From positions 1 to 57,275 of IMG/VR virus record IMGVR_UViG_3300022542_000851: a stretch of DNA of 57,275 nt. One strand, 5' to 3'. Shown piece after piece: positions 12,875-19,580 of this stretch. The DNA is from a virus. Positions within the stretch are counted from its first letter, which is position 1, and each line of letters begins with the position of its first letter. Under the pieces are notes generated by a model. The model made no database searches and was not told where the DNA came from. It worked only from the letters and a program-made list of their open reading frames with translations. A program made the position numbers and the translations under genes.

Positions 12875-13183
12875 TCATTCACTCGCTCCTGTTCTCGCCG
12901 GCTCGATCACCCGCAAGTCGACCCACATTGCCTGCCAGCACGTCACCCGCTTGCCGGTCAGCTCGGTATACGTCTTCGCTTCCATGAAACTGCCGCCGAC
13001 CCATACGCAGCCGCAGCCGAGCAGGAACACGGCGACGATGCCGCTCAGGGCGAGCGTTTCCGACGAGACCTGCAGGCCGCCGCCCCTGCGCCAGCTGCGT
13101 CTCGCCTTCTCGGCGCACGCACCGAGAATGAACAGGACGGCGATGGTGGCCCAGATACAAATCGCATACCCATCTCGACTCAA
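12875..13183 (-). CDS. Two-pass membrane protein, holin candidate
   Basis: A 102-aa protein from TTG 13183 (TTGA overlap with the previous stop, GGCGGGAG upstream). Two hydrophobic segments (YAICIWATIAVLFILGACA and LALSGIVAVFLLGCGCVWVGG) flank a basic loop (KARRSWRRG). Size and topology fit a class II-like holin, and it sits among lipoproteins, but it could equally be an inner-membrane accessory protein. Confidence 0.6.
   Translation of the reverse strand: MSRDGYAICIWATIAVLFILGACAEKARRSWRRGGGLQVSSETLALSGIVAVFLLGCGCVWVGGSFMEAKTYTELTGKRVTCWQAMWVDLRVIEPARTGASE
12876..12905. repeat. Gene-junction repeat, copy C
   Basis: Third copy, differing from copy A at 3 of 30 positions. Here the ATGA opens a six-codon mini-frame that ends in GTGAGTGA, where the real GTG start of the next gene lies. 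Confidence 0.65.
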
Positions 13184-13716
13184 TCTCCCGCCCCCTCTCG
13201 GTACAGCTCGGCCTGCCACAGTAGCCAGGCTCGGTCCGTTCCGTTTGACTCCGCCCGGGCTATCGCGATCCGCTTCGACTGCTGCCACGTCGGCGGAGTG
13301 AGCGTCGAGGCGATCCCCGGAACCCCGCCGCCGCTCAGCAGCCGGCCAATGCCCGCCCAGAAGTCCGGGTCGGATGCGAGCTTCCCCAGCTCGGCGATGA
13401 CCGGCGGCAGAGCCTGCACCACCTCGAGCCCGCGCGCCGAGCTCGCAGCGGTCACCTCCTTAGTGCCGTCCAGAGCGGTCGTGGTCGTCGTGCCGGCGCG
13501 CCCGAGTGTGATACCTTCGACGTCGACCGCACCCCACAGGGCGCGCCCACGGTTGACGGTGCAGCCGCCGCCGGCGAGCACGAGCACGAGCGATCCGAGG
13601 ATCCAGCGCCAGAACCGCGTCCGCCATGTCAGCGATCCGCAGACCTCATCCACCGAGGCCCACGTCAACCGCGCTTTGATCCGGGCCCAACCTCTAATCT
13701 CTTTCGGTATCGGCAT
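13180..13716 (-). CDS. Putative lipoprotein
   Basis: A 178-aa protein starting at ATG 13716 in a TGATG overlap. About 40 N-terminal residues precede a hydrophobic stretch ending in VLVLAGGGC, a loose lipobox. The rest is helical (GLEVVQALPPVIAELGKLAS ... IAIARAESNGTDRAWLLWQAELYRE). The long pre-signal segment is unusual. Possible lysis or envelope protein. Confidence 0.55.
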   Translation of the reverse strand: MPIPKEIRGWARIKARLTWASVDEVCGSLTWRTRFWRWILGSLVLVLAGGGCTVNRGRALWGAVDVEGITLGRAGTTTTTALDGTKEVTAASSARGLEVVQALPPVIAELGKLASDPDFWAGIGRLLSGGGVPGIASTLTPPTWQQSKRIAIARAESNGTDRAWLLWQAELYREGAGD

Positions 13717-13910
13717 CAGGGCGCCGGCTTTCCGACCGGCCAGGCGAGCGCCGCGACATAGGCCGTGGCGACGACGAGAGCGACCAGCCCCGGGACACCC
13801 TGCCACCACCAGGCGAGCCCAGCGAGCACCAGGAGCGCCAGCGGGACCAGCGCGGCCAGGAAGGCCGGGCGGCCGTCGCGGCGGAGTCTGGAGAGACGTG
13901 GCGCGGTCAC
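13716..13910 (-). CDS. Two-pass membrane protein, holin candidate
   Basis: A 64-aa protein from GTG 13910 (GTGA overlap). Two segments, AFLAALVPLALLVLAGLAWWW and GVPGLVALVVATAYVAALAW, with a basic N-terminus (RLSRLRRDG). A typical small-holin size and layout. Confidence 0.6.
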   Translation of the reverse strand: MTAPRLSRLRRDGRPAFLAALVPLALLVLAGLAWWWQGVPGLVALVVATAYVAALAWPVGKPAP

Positions 13911-14113
13911 GGGCGCCCCCTACGCTTCGCGGCGCGCTCCGCAAGGCCGAGCGCGGCGCCGACGATGTACGCCGACCGCGACATCGGCCGTGTCCCGCGC
14001 GGACGCCTTGCGTTCAACGCCGCCACCTCGGCGTCGATGACCGCGAGAGCGGCCGGCGAGATCGACAGGCCGACGCCCCTGGCCCAGGTGCGCTTCCCCC
14101 TCCTCTTCGCCAT
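13907..14113 (-). CDS. RHH-like regulator, probably leaderless
   Basis: A 68-aa Arg-rich protein: basic arm, strand (GVGLSISPAALAVIDAEVAALNAR), then MSRSAYIVGAALGLAERAAK, an RHH-like second helix pair. No Shine-Dalgarno sequence; the -10 of its promoter lies 8 bases before ATG. A 16-bp palindrome sits inside the promoter, so autoregulation is likely. Confidence 0.6.
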   Translation of the reverse strand: MAKRRGKRTWARGVGLSISPAALAVIDAEVAALNARRPRGTRPMSRSAYIVGAALGLAERAAKRRGRP

Positions 14114-14121
14114 GTTGCTAA

Positions 14122-14150
14122 ATGATAACGCGTTATCAAGAGGCGATCAA
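14122..14150 (-). promoter_or_regulatory. Promoter with 16-bp palindromic operator
   Basis: Minus-strand -35 TTGATC (rc of 14145-14150), 17-base spacer, -10 TATCAT (rc of 14122-14127). TGATAACGCGTTATCA (14123-14138) is a perfect palindrome covering the -10 and half the spacer. The expected transcript start falls at or beside the ATG at 14113. Confidence 0.65.
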
Positions 14151-14167
14151 CCCGTCGACGCAGGAGC

Positions 14168-14698
14168 TCACAGCGCCGCCTCGTCGAAGAGCGACACCTG
14201 GCGCGGCCGCGGCTCCCGAACGGGCGTCCCGTTGAGCGGCGTCGTCGGTGCATCGCGGCGGCGGGCACGCCACTCGCGCAGATACGCGTTGAGGCAATCC
14301 CGACAGTAGCCGTGGTAAGTGCCAGCGCGCCGGATGGAGAAGTTACCCAACGGCCTGTACGCTTGGCACCTCCCGCATCGTCGCGTCTCTGTTCCGTCCG
14401 GCTCAATCTGATGGTTCTCGCGTAACCGCTGGTGGTAGTCATCGTGCCACTGCGCAGTGACACACTCCAGATTCTCTAGTCGATTGTCGGCATGATCGTG
14501 GTTGCGATGGTGAATCTCCAAGCCTTCCTGGATCGGGCCATTCGCACGCTCCCATGTCCATCGGCTCTCGAGCTGGTCAAGAATCCGGCGAGACCCGGGC
14601 TCGCGCCAACGTCGATACCATCGGCCCGTTCGCTTGCAGAGTCGTCGCCACGCCGACCATCTCGCGTCAGTCCAGGTGCTAGAGTATTTACTAGCCAT
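14168..14698 (-). CDS. HNH endonuclease with zinc ribbon
   Basis: A 176-aa protein from ATG 14698 with AGGAGG 7 bases upstream. The HNH motif is EIHHRNHDHADNRLENLECV (His63-His64, Asn72, Asn76); a second domain has Cys108/Cys111 and Cys132/Cys135 (CGRC ... YCRDC). Free-standing homing-type endonuclease that would cut DNA at alleles lacking it. Inserted between the RHH gene and the coiled-coil gene with its own extended -10 promoter, which matches the one before the other HNH gene at 53222. Confidence 0.85.
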   Translation of the reverse strand: MASKYSSTWTDARWSAWRRLCKRTGRWYRRWREPGSRRILDQLESRWTWERANGPIQEGLEIHHRNHDHADNRLENLECVTAQWHDDYHQRLRENHQIEPDGTETRRCGRCQAYRPLGNFSIRRAGTYHGYCRDCLNAYLREWRARRRDAPTTPLNGTPVREPRPRQVSLFDEAAL

Positions 14699-14733
14699 GC
14701 CGCAGCCTCCTGTTAGGTTGGGGTGTGGGGAGG

Positions 14734-14787
14734 GCCGGAGCGATGTTTACAGCATTGCTCCGGCCTGTTTAGTCATTATACCACACA
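14734..14787 (-). promoter_or_regulatory. Extended -10 promoter and hairpin leader of HNH gene
   Basis: TGGTATAAT on the minus strand (rc of 14775-14783) is a consensus extended -10; no clear -35. The leader contains a long imperfect hairpin (14734-14765: GGCCG, bulge, AGCGATG paired with CATTGCT, CGGCC), then AGGAGG and ATG. The 13 bases ATTATACCACACA recur at 53844-53856 ahead of the second HNH gene. Confidence 0.7.
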
Positions 14788-14835
14788 AGACGCTTCCAGC
14801 ACAGACGATCTCGACGCTCATCGCGGCCGCCCCGG

Positions 14836-15405
14836 CTACTCGACCTTCTGCCTGATGACTTCGAGCTTGGCCTCGGCCTTCTCAGCGCGGGCTCGGAACT
14901 CGTCGAGGTCCTTGCGCAGCGATGCCACCACGGCCGCGGCCTCGTCGCGCAGCCGGTCACGCTCTGCGCCGGCCTTCTCCGCAGCAGCCTCGAGCGCGGC
15001 GGCTGCCGCCTTCTCCGCCACGCCCATCGCGAGCTTGTGATTGCTCTCCGCGATGCGGGCCGCGCCCTCGGCGTCGCGGAGCTGCCGGTCGCGGTCCGCG
15101 ATGTGCTCGTCGAGCTTCTTCTGTAGGCGCACGCCGTTGCGCTCCCCGGCGGCGACGGCCTCGGCCAGTGCGCGCGCCGCGTCCTCCGTGGCTCGGACCG
15201 TGGCCGCCTCGCGGACCATCCGGTCTTGCCCCCGCCCGTGCTCGGAGGCTGCTAGCGCCTCGCGGAGCTCGACCAGCTCCCGCTCGTGCTTGTCGGCGAC
15301 GGCCGCCGCTTCTTCCGCTCGCCGGGTACGCTCGCTCTCGAGGCTCTCGACCAGAGCGGCCGCGCTCGATGCGTGGATCTTCGACTGTGCCACAAGGCTA
15401 TCCAT
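14836..15405 (-). CDS. Long coiled-coil protein
   Basis: A 189-aa protein; the second ATG (15405) is preferred because GAGGAG lies 6 bases before it. Almost entirely heptad-patterned Ala/Glu/Arg helix (RTRRAEEAAAVADKHERELVELREALAASE ... RARAEKAEAKLEVI). No signal or membrane segment. Probably forms a rod or oligomer; role unknown. Confidence 0.65.
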   Translation of the reverse strand: MDSLVAQSKIHASSAAALVESLESERTRRAEEAAAVADKHERELVELREALAASEHGRGQDRMVREAATVRATEDAARALAEAVAAGERNGVRLQKKLDEHIADRDRQLRDAEGAARIAESNHKLAMGVAEKAAAAALEAAAEKAGAERDRLRDEAAAVVASLRKDLDEFRARAEKAEAKLEVIRQKVE

Positions 15406-15739
15406 GGTCATCTCCTCGGTGCTTCCGTCCTATCAGCGCCGAACATCGGCGCCAAGCTTCCTGAGCGACTGCACGGCCTTGCTCGGCGTCGTCGAGATAC
15501 GTGACGGCCCGCCCGAGAACGTCCCGCGTAAGTCTCAGGAAGCACGGCTCGAAGCCCTCATCGCTGAGCACCGCCAGCAATTCCGAAGGGCAAAGTCCGC
15601 CCCGCTCAGCTAGACGCTCCAGCGTCTGGTAGTGATTCCGCTTCGCCTGCTGGCGATGACGTTCAACGACGAGCCAGGGGACGGACTCGGCTGGTTCGCC
15701 CATCTTCCCGCTCGGGCTCATGACCGGGAACATCGTCAT
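15398..15739 (-). CDS. Hypothetical protein
   Basis: A 113-aa protein, ATG 15739 in an ATGA overlap with the upstream lipoprotein gene. Helical, with HRQQAKRNHYQTLERLAERGGLCPSELLAVLSDEGF followed by FLRLTRDVLGRAVTYLDDA. No endolysin catalytic motif can be seen. Unknown function. Confidence 0.6.
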   Translation of the reverse strand: MTMFPVMSPSGKMGEPAESVPWLVVERHRQQAKRNHYQTLERLAERGGLCPSELLAVLSDEGFEPCFLRLTRDVLGRAVTYLDDAEQGRAVAQEAWRRCSALIGRKHRGDDHG

Positions 15740-16032
15740 CTCCGTGGCCCGTCCGGCAAGACCGACACCGTGCACGATCGCGGAGCGCCCCGGCCGAGCC
15801 GCCCGCAGGTCAGCAGCCATGCGTTGCCGCCGAGGTCCGGCAGCTGGTCGCCGGCGACGAACGGGCCCCGCTGCGTCGAGCCTCGGCGCATGAAGCACCG
15901 CCACCCCTCGGGCACGTCGAGCCGTCCGGCCTCGTCCTGGTCGGCGCAGAACAGCGGCGGCGGGCAGACGCACGGCTCGGGCTGCGTCGTCGCGCAGCCG
16001 GCCACGAGGAGCAGGACGGCGAGCGCCCTCAC
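15736..16032 (-). CDS. Small Pro-rich lipoprotein, Rz1-like candidate
   Basis: A 98-aa protein from GTG 16032 (GTGA overlap). A very short signal (VRALAVLLLVAGC) ends in a canonical lipobox LVAGC, followed by ATTQPEPCVCPPPLFC. The short Pro-rich mature start recalls outer-membrane spanin subunits (Rz1 type), but the protein is longer and has extra Cys. A partner inner-membrane coiled-coil protein could be the product of 16460-16861, two genes upstream. Confidence 0.6.
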   Translation of the reverse strand: MRALAVLLLVAGCATTQPEPCVCPPPLFCADQDEAGRLDVPEGWRCFMRRGSTQRGPFVAGDQLPDLGGNAWLLTCGRLGRGAPRSCTVSVLPDGPRR

Positions 16033-16463
16033 TCCCCCAGCCCTCGGAGCCACGCCGCGAGCTCGCCCTTGCGGTCCTTGTCGAGCACGCGGAACGCGAG
16101 CCGTGCTGAGTGGAGCGCCCGGCGCGCGCTCCTGACGTTCCGCGCGACGACGACCGCCGGCACCCCGTGGCGCTGGAGGGCGACCAGCACCTGCAGGGCG
16201 TCCCCGGCGCCGAGCCGCCACTCGACGATCGCCGCGCGGACCTGGCCGCTGTCGACGTGGGTTACGGCCGGCCCCACGGACCCGAAGCGCCGAGGCTCCC
16301 GGACGTTGGCCGCGAGCGCGGTGGCGGCGAGCGCCCGCGCGGATACCGGATCCTCGTCGACGATCATCAGCCGCCTCTGACGCACCTGCACCGGTGCGCT
16401 CCCGATGCCGGACACGGACATCCCCGCCGGACCGCTGATACCTGTCATCTCGCCGAGCTTCAT
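16029..16463 (-). CDS. Degenerate response-regulator receiver domain protein
   Basis: A 144-aa protein from ATG 16463 (ATGA overlap). After a Gly/Ser-rich 25-residue N-terminus the receiver pattern is clear: RRLMIVDEDPVSARALA (acidic pocket Asp36-Glu37-Asp38), AAIVEWRLGAGDALQVLVAL, VPAVVVARN, RVLDKD (Lys129). The phosphoacceptor Asp position holds Glu81 and the switch Thr/Ser position Ala107, so it should not be phosphorylated normally. No output domain. A pseudo-receiver in a cluster of envelope and lysis-type genes is unexpected. Confidence 0.6.
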   Translation of the reverse strand: MKLGEMTGISGPAGMSVSGIGSAPVQVRQRRLMIVDEDPVSARALAATALAANVREPRRFGSVGPAVTHVDSGQVRAAIVEWRLGAGDALQVLVALQRHGVPAVVVARNVRSARRALHSARLAFRVLDKDRKGELAAWLRGLGE

Positions 16464-16861
16464 GCCTTCTCCTGTAGCTGTCGCTCGAGACCGGCGACGA
16501 CGGCCGTCAGCGACGTGATCACAGCGGTCAGCTCCCCGAGCTGCTCTTTCTGTTCCTCGAGCTGAGCGAGAATCACCCCGCGCCCGCTCTCGATGGTCTC
16601 CTGGATCGAATTGGCATCGACGACCCGCCCCTTCATCGTCTCTCGCTCGCGGTCTACCGCGTTGACTCCCCAACGCCACAGCACGCCGAAGGCGGCTACC
16701 ACTGTCCCAGCTACTGTCGCGGCGCCGATGATCCACGGCCCCCAGCCGCCGCTTGGCTTCGGGATCACATCCGTGGTCGGAGCCTGCACCGCTGGCCCGA
16801 GCTGAGCGAAGGCGAGCGTGCCCACCGCGACGAGCACGGAGGCGAGGATGGCGAGCTTCAT
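16460..16861 (-). CDS. Membrane protein with coiled coil, spanin/holin-like
   Basis: A 133-aa protein from ATG 16861 (ATGA overlap). Signal peptide or first membrane segment (MKLAILASVLVAVGTLAFAQ), a linker, a second membrane segment (WGPWIIGAATVAGTVVAAFGVLWRWG), then a coiled coil (IESGRGVILAQLEEQKEQLGELTAVITSLTAVVAGLERQL). The layout would suit an envelope-spanning lysis protein or a holin-like protein; unproven. Confidence 0.6.
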   Translation of the reverse strand: MKLAILASVLVAVGTLAFAQLGPAVQAPTTDVIPKPSGGWGPWIIGAATVAGTVVAAFGVLWRWGVNAVDRERETMKGRVVDANSIQETIESGRGVILAQLEEQKEQLGELTAVITSLTAVVAGLERQLQEKA

Positions 16862-17205
16862 TCGTGCGGCCATCGCCACGACGGGGTATCGTACGGCGAC
16901 GTAGGATCGTACGGAACCGCCTGTGCACGTCTCCATGCGACGTCCTCCGTCGCCACCAATCTCCTGGCGACGTACAACGTGAGATCACGGTCGGAGAAGT
17001 CGCCCGTGTACCGGATCGCCAGACCGGGGCGCTCCTCGCCAGACGGATTGGTATAGATGACAGGCTGGGTAGGCAGCGCCAAGTGCTGGGCCCGCTCGGC
17101 GTAGACGAAGGGCGGTTCGCCGACAACGACAAGGCCGACCCCAACAAGGCCGAGGCCGACCCCTACTCCGATTCCAGTGGCGAACGCTCGAAGAAGATTC
17201 TTCAC
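16858..17205 (-). CDS. Membrane-anchored hypothetical protein
   Basis: A 115-aa protein from GTG 17205 with GGAGG 8 bases upstream. One N-terminal Gly/Val membrane segment (AFATGIGVGVGLGLVGVGLVVVG), then a polar domain with AIRYTGDFSDRDLTLYVARRL. No family recognised. Coupled to the collagen-like gene upstream (GTGA). Confidence 0.6.
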   Translation of the reverse strand: MKNLLRAFATGIGVGVGLGLVGVGLVVVGEPPFVYAERAQHLALPTQPVIYTNPSGEERPGLAIRYTGDFSDRDLTLYVARRLVATEDVAWRRAQAVPYDPTSPYDTPSWRWPHE

Positions 17206-18206
17206 TCGGTACCCTCCCACGTTGGATGCGACTCCGACAAGAACGAGATCGCGAAGCCTGCGTTGTGCCAGGCTTGCACTACTACGTTGGTAACCGATGA
17301 CGGCTCAGTAAATCCCGTTGTAACGCACACTTGAAACTGCGTTCCACACGATCCGAGGCTGGTCTCGTCATGCGTCACGATCGCTGTCGCACCGATGACA
17401 TCAAATAGCCTGATGCTCACCTGGCCCGGGACAACGGCGCACTGCCATCCCCAATCGAAGCAAAAATCCGTCGACGTTCCGAGATCCCCGCTGACCGTGG
17501 CTGGTAAGGTGGAAACCGTCGTCCAAGTCGTATTATTGATCGGGCAAGCAGACGCCGGACATTCGAGGAGCCACTGATAATCGAAGCTCTGGGTATCAGC
17601 TCCCGTAGGCCCGGTCGGCCCGCTCGGTCCAGACGGCCCTGATGGACCGCTTGGTCCAGATGGACCGGTCGGACCGGTAGGCCCGACCGCTCCGTCTCGA
17701 ATGAAAACGACGGCTAGCGCATTGTTGTTCCCAAAGTTCCCACCAGCGTCGAGTTCCAGGGTCACCCCGAACTTATAATACACACCCTGATCTGTAGTCG
17801 ATGTTATATCCCAGAGCTGCGCCTGGGTAGAATCGGTCTCGCGCTGAACATAGAAACCATCACCTACGTTTATCGTTCCCAAGATTACAGATAAGTCAAT
17901 CGAGTCGTTGTCCGTTTCGCTGACGTACAGCTCCGTCGCGCTGGCCTGGGTAACGGTATTCCACTTCATAAGACCCGCGCCGGGATCGGTATCCGACTGG
18001 TCGGTCGTCCTCGCTCGGTAGCGATGAGACGACCCAACGGACCCCGGCGCTCCCGTTGGACCGCTCGGCCCTGAAGGGCCTACGCCGATCGGTTGCAAGA
18101 CGGAACCGTCGAAGATGTACGCCTGGATAGCGCTCGTGACCGGCACGAAGAAGAGCGCTACCAACAGTACCGCAACGGCGGCTTTAGTTATCGATGAGGA
18201 TTCCAT
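17202..18206 (-). CDS. Exported collagen-like protein
   Basis: A 334-aa protein. Residues 5-27 form a signal peptide or anchor (ITKAAVAVLLVALFFVPVTSA). Two collagen-like G-x-y tracts follow: about residues 43-55 and 174-203 (ten triplets, mostly GPS/GPT), flanking a beta-rich domain. The C-terminal domain has paired Cys (LECPASACP, FDWGWQCAV, GSCGTQFQVCV). Collagen-like triplets are common in phage tail fibres, but a signal peptide is not; surface display on the lysogen or infected cell is possible. Confidence 0.7.
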   Translation of the reverse strand: MESSSITKAAVAVLLVALFFVPVTSAIQAYIFDGSVLQPIGVGPSGPSGPTGAPGSVGSSHRYRARTTDQSDTDPGAGLMKWNTVTQASATELYVSETDNDSIDLSVILGTINVGDGFYVQRETDSTQAQLWDITSTTDQGVYYKFGVTLELDAGGNFGNNNALAVVFIRDGAVGPTGPTGPSGPSGPSGPSGPSGPTGPTGADTQSFDYQWLLECPASACPINNTTWTTVSTLPATVSGDLGTSTDFCFDWGWQCAVVPGQVSIRLFDVIGATAIVTHDETSLGSCGTQFQVCVTTGFTEPSSVTNVVVQAWHNAGFAISFLSESHPTWEGTE

Positions 18207-19053
18207 CGAATGATCCTATCACTGCTGAGTTATTCGCGTTAGAAACAACCTGTATCTTAAGAATAGCGGGCCCCGCGATAGGGCGCGGGATCATGTACTC
18301 CCTCGGTGGACTCCATCCCTCGATGAATAACCACGCCTCGAACGTTATAAATCCTGAATCCGATTGATCTGCGTTTCGCTTTACTAGCAAGTGGGCATCA
18401 GCTTGTGCATCCGCCCCCGTATTAGTCAAAATTGTCCCCACTATGGTCCGCAGAAAGAATGTCTGCGTCGAGGGGACGCCCATGATCATCATCAAGGCTT
18501 TCCCGCGCCCCGGCTGGATCGCAGCTGATACCGTACCGTCTGTCTGAGCTGTAGCGGTAATCACCCCGATGTTGAGATCCTCGTCGTCGCCAAAAGTAAG
18601 TCCGACCAAGTCATTTATTATCACGTAGGAGTTTGCCGTCGGAACGTTAGTCGTCCCATCTAGCGTGATGTCCTCGGAGACCTCGCTGGTTCCGAATCCG
18701 GTAAGACCAAAGATGCGAATAGTTCGCATCCCGACCCCAACGGGGGCTCCATCATCCGATGCCGACGTCGACGATATGTCATGGATCCGAGCTGCCGTCG
18801 GTGCAACCCAGATGTCCGTAGAGGTTACCCCGTCGGCCCCGTCCCAGACATCCGTGGGGACGTTGGCGTCTGCGTCCAGGGTCTCGCCGAACCCGGAGAT
18901 GATGCGGAACCCGGAGATGTTCCCCCGGGCAGCTTCAAGGCTCGGACTGAGCGGTCCGAAGTACGAGGCCGATACAGGGTCGGGTCCGCGGAGGACAGAG
19001 TAGACCCCGATCGCGATGACGCCAGCCAGTAACCCACCGAGTACCTTCTTCAT
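18184..19053 (-). CDS. Exported beta-rich protein in fibre region
   Basis: A 289-aa protein from ATG 19053 (AAGGAG 9 bases upstream). N-terminus MKKVLGGLLAGVIAIGVYSV is a signal or anchor segment nearly identical to that of the next gene upstream in the operon (19055-19390). The rest is beta-rich, Asp/Thr/Gly-rich, with no recognised domain. The gene overlaps the collagen-like gene by 23 bases. Confidence 0.65.
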   Translation of the reverse strand: MKKVLGGLLAGVIAIGVYSVLRGPDPVSASYFGPLSPSLEAARGNISGFRIISGFGETLDADANVPTDVWDGADGVTSTDIWVAPTAARIHDISSTSASDDGAPVGVGMRTIRIFGLTGFGTSEVSEDITLDGTTNVPTANSYVIINDLVGLTFGDDEDLNIGVITATAQTDGTVSAAIQPGRGKALMMIMGVPSTQTFFLRTIVGTILTNTGADAQADAHLLVKRNADQSDSGFITFEAWLFIEGWSPPREYMIPRPIAGPAILKIQVVSNANNSAVIGSFDGILIDN

Positions 19054-19054
19054 G

Positions 19055-19390
19055 CTAGGTCTCCTTGATTGCCAACCACTGGGTTCCGTCGCTGACAATC
19101 ACAAGACTTCTCTTGATCGTCACCACCATACCTTCTGCTTCAACGATACATTCAAAGTTGGCGGTGGTATCGACATTCCTTATTTGAACTTCCTTGCCAG
19201 GCAAAGCCGATGCAGCAGCTAGCGTGAACGTCACAGTCCCTGACCCAGGGTCGCACAAAATGAAGGCATCCGAAGCAAGCATCGGTGTCGATGCCGGTGT
19301 CGATGCCGGTGTCGATTCTGGTTCGCGGAATACCGAGTAGACCCCGATCGCGATGAGACCAGCTAGCAGCCCGCCGAGTACCTTCTTCAT
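19055..19390 (-). CDS. Small exported protein, paralogue 1
   Basis: A 111-aa protein, ATG 19390 in an ATGA overlap. N-terminal MKKVLGGLLAGLIAIGVYSV, then a TPAS repeat linker, then a domain of about 70 residues (MLASDAFILCDPGSGTVTF ... VQIRNVDTTANFECIVEA ... LVIVSDGTQWLAI). The same domain ends the 240-aa protein (19581-20303), and a truncated copy makes up the 60-aa protein. Confidence 0.65.
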   Translation of the reverse strand: MKKVLGGLLAGLIAIGVYSVFREPESTPASTPASTPMLASDAFILCDPGSGTVTFTLAAASALPGKEVQIRNVDTTANFECIVEAEGMVVTIKRSLVIVSDGTQWLAIKET

Positions 19391-19569
19391 TCTACTTCGC
19401 CTATTAACTCGTTGCCGCTCGCCTCAATGATGCATTCGAAGTTAGCGGTGGTGCCGATATTCCTTATTTGCACTTTCCTGCCAGCCGGAGTCGATGGGGG
19501 TAGCGTGAATGTCACAGTCCTTGACTCAGCATCGCACCGAACGACGGCGCTTGTAGCAAGCATCTTCAT
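19387..19569 (-). CDS. Truncated domain paralogue 2
   Basis: A 60-aa protein with a strong GAGGAGGAG site before ATG 19569. It matches the domain of its neighbours (MLATSAVVRCDAESRTVTFTL ... VQIRNIGTTANFECIIEASG) but lacks the C-terminal SDGTQW strand and any signal peptide. Probably a decaying duplicate that still provides a coupled start for the next gene. Confidence 0.55.
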   Translation of the reverse strand: MKMLATSAVVRCDAESRTVTFTLPPSTPAGRKVQIRNIGTTANFECIIEASGNELIGEVE

Positions 19570-19580
19570 GTCACTCCTCC

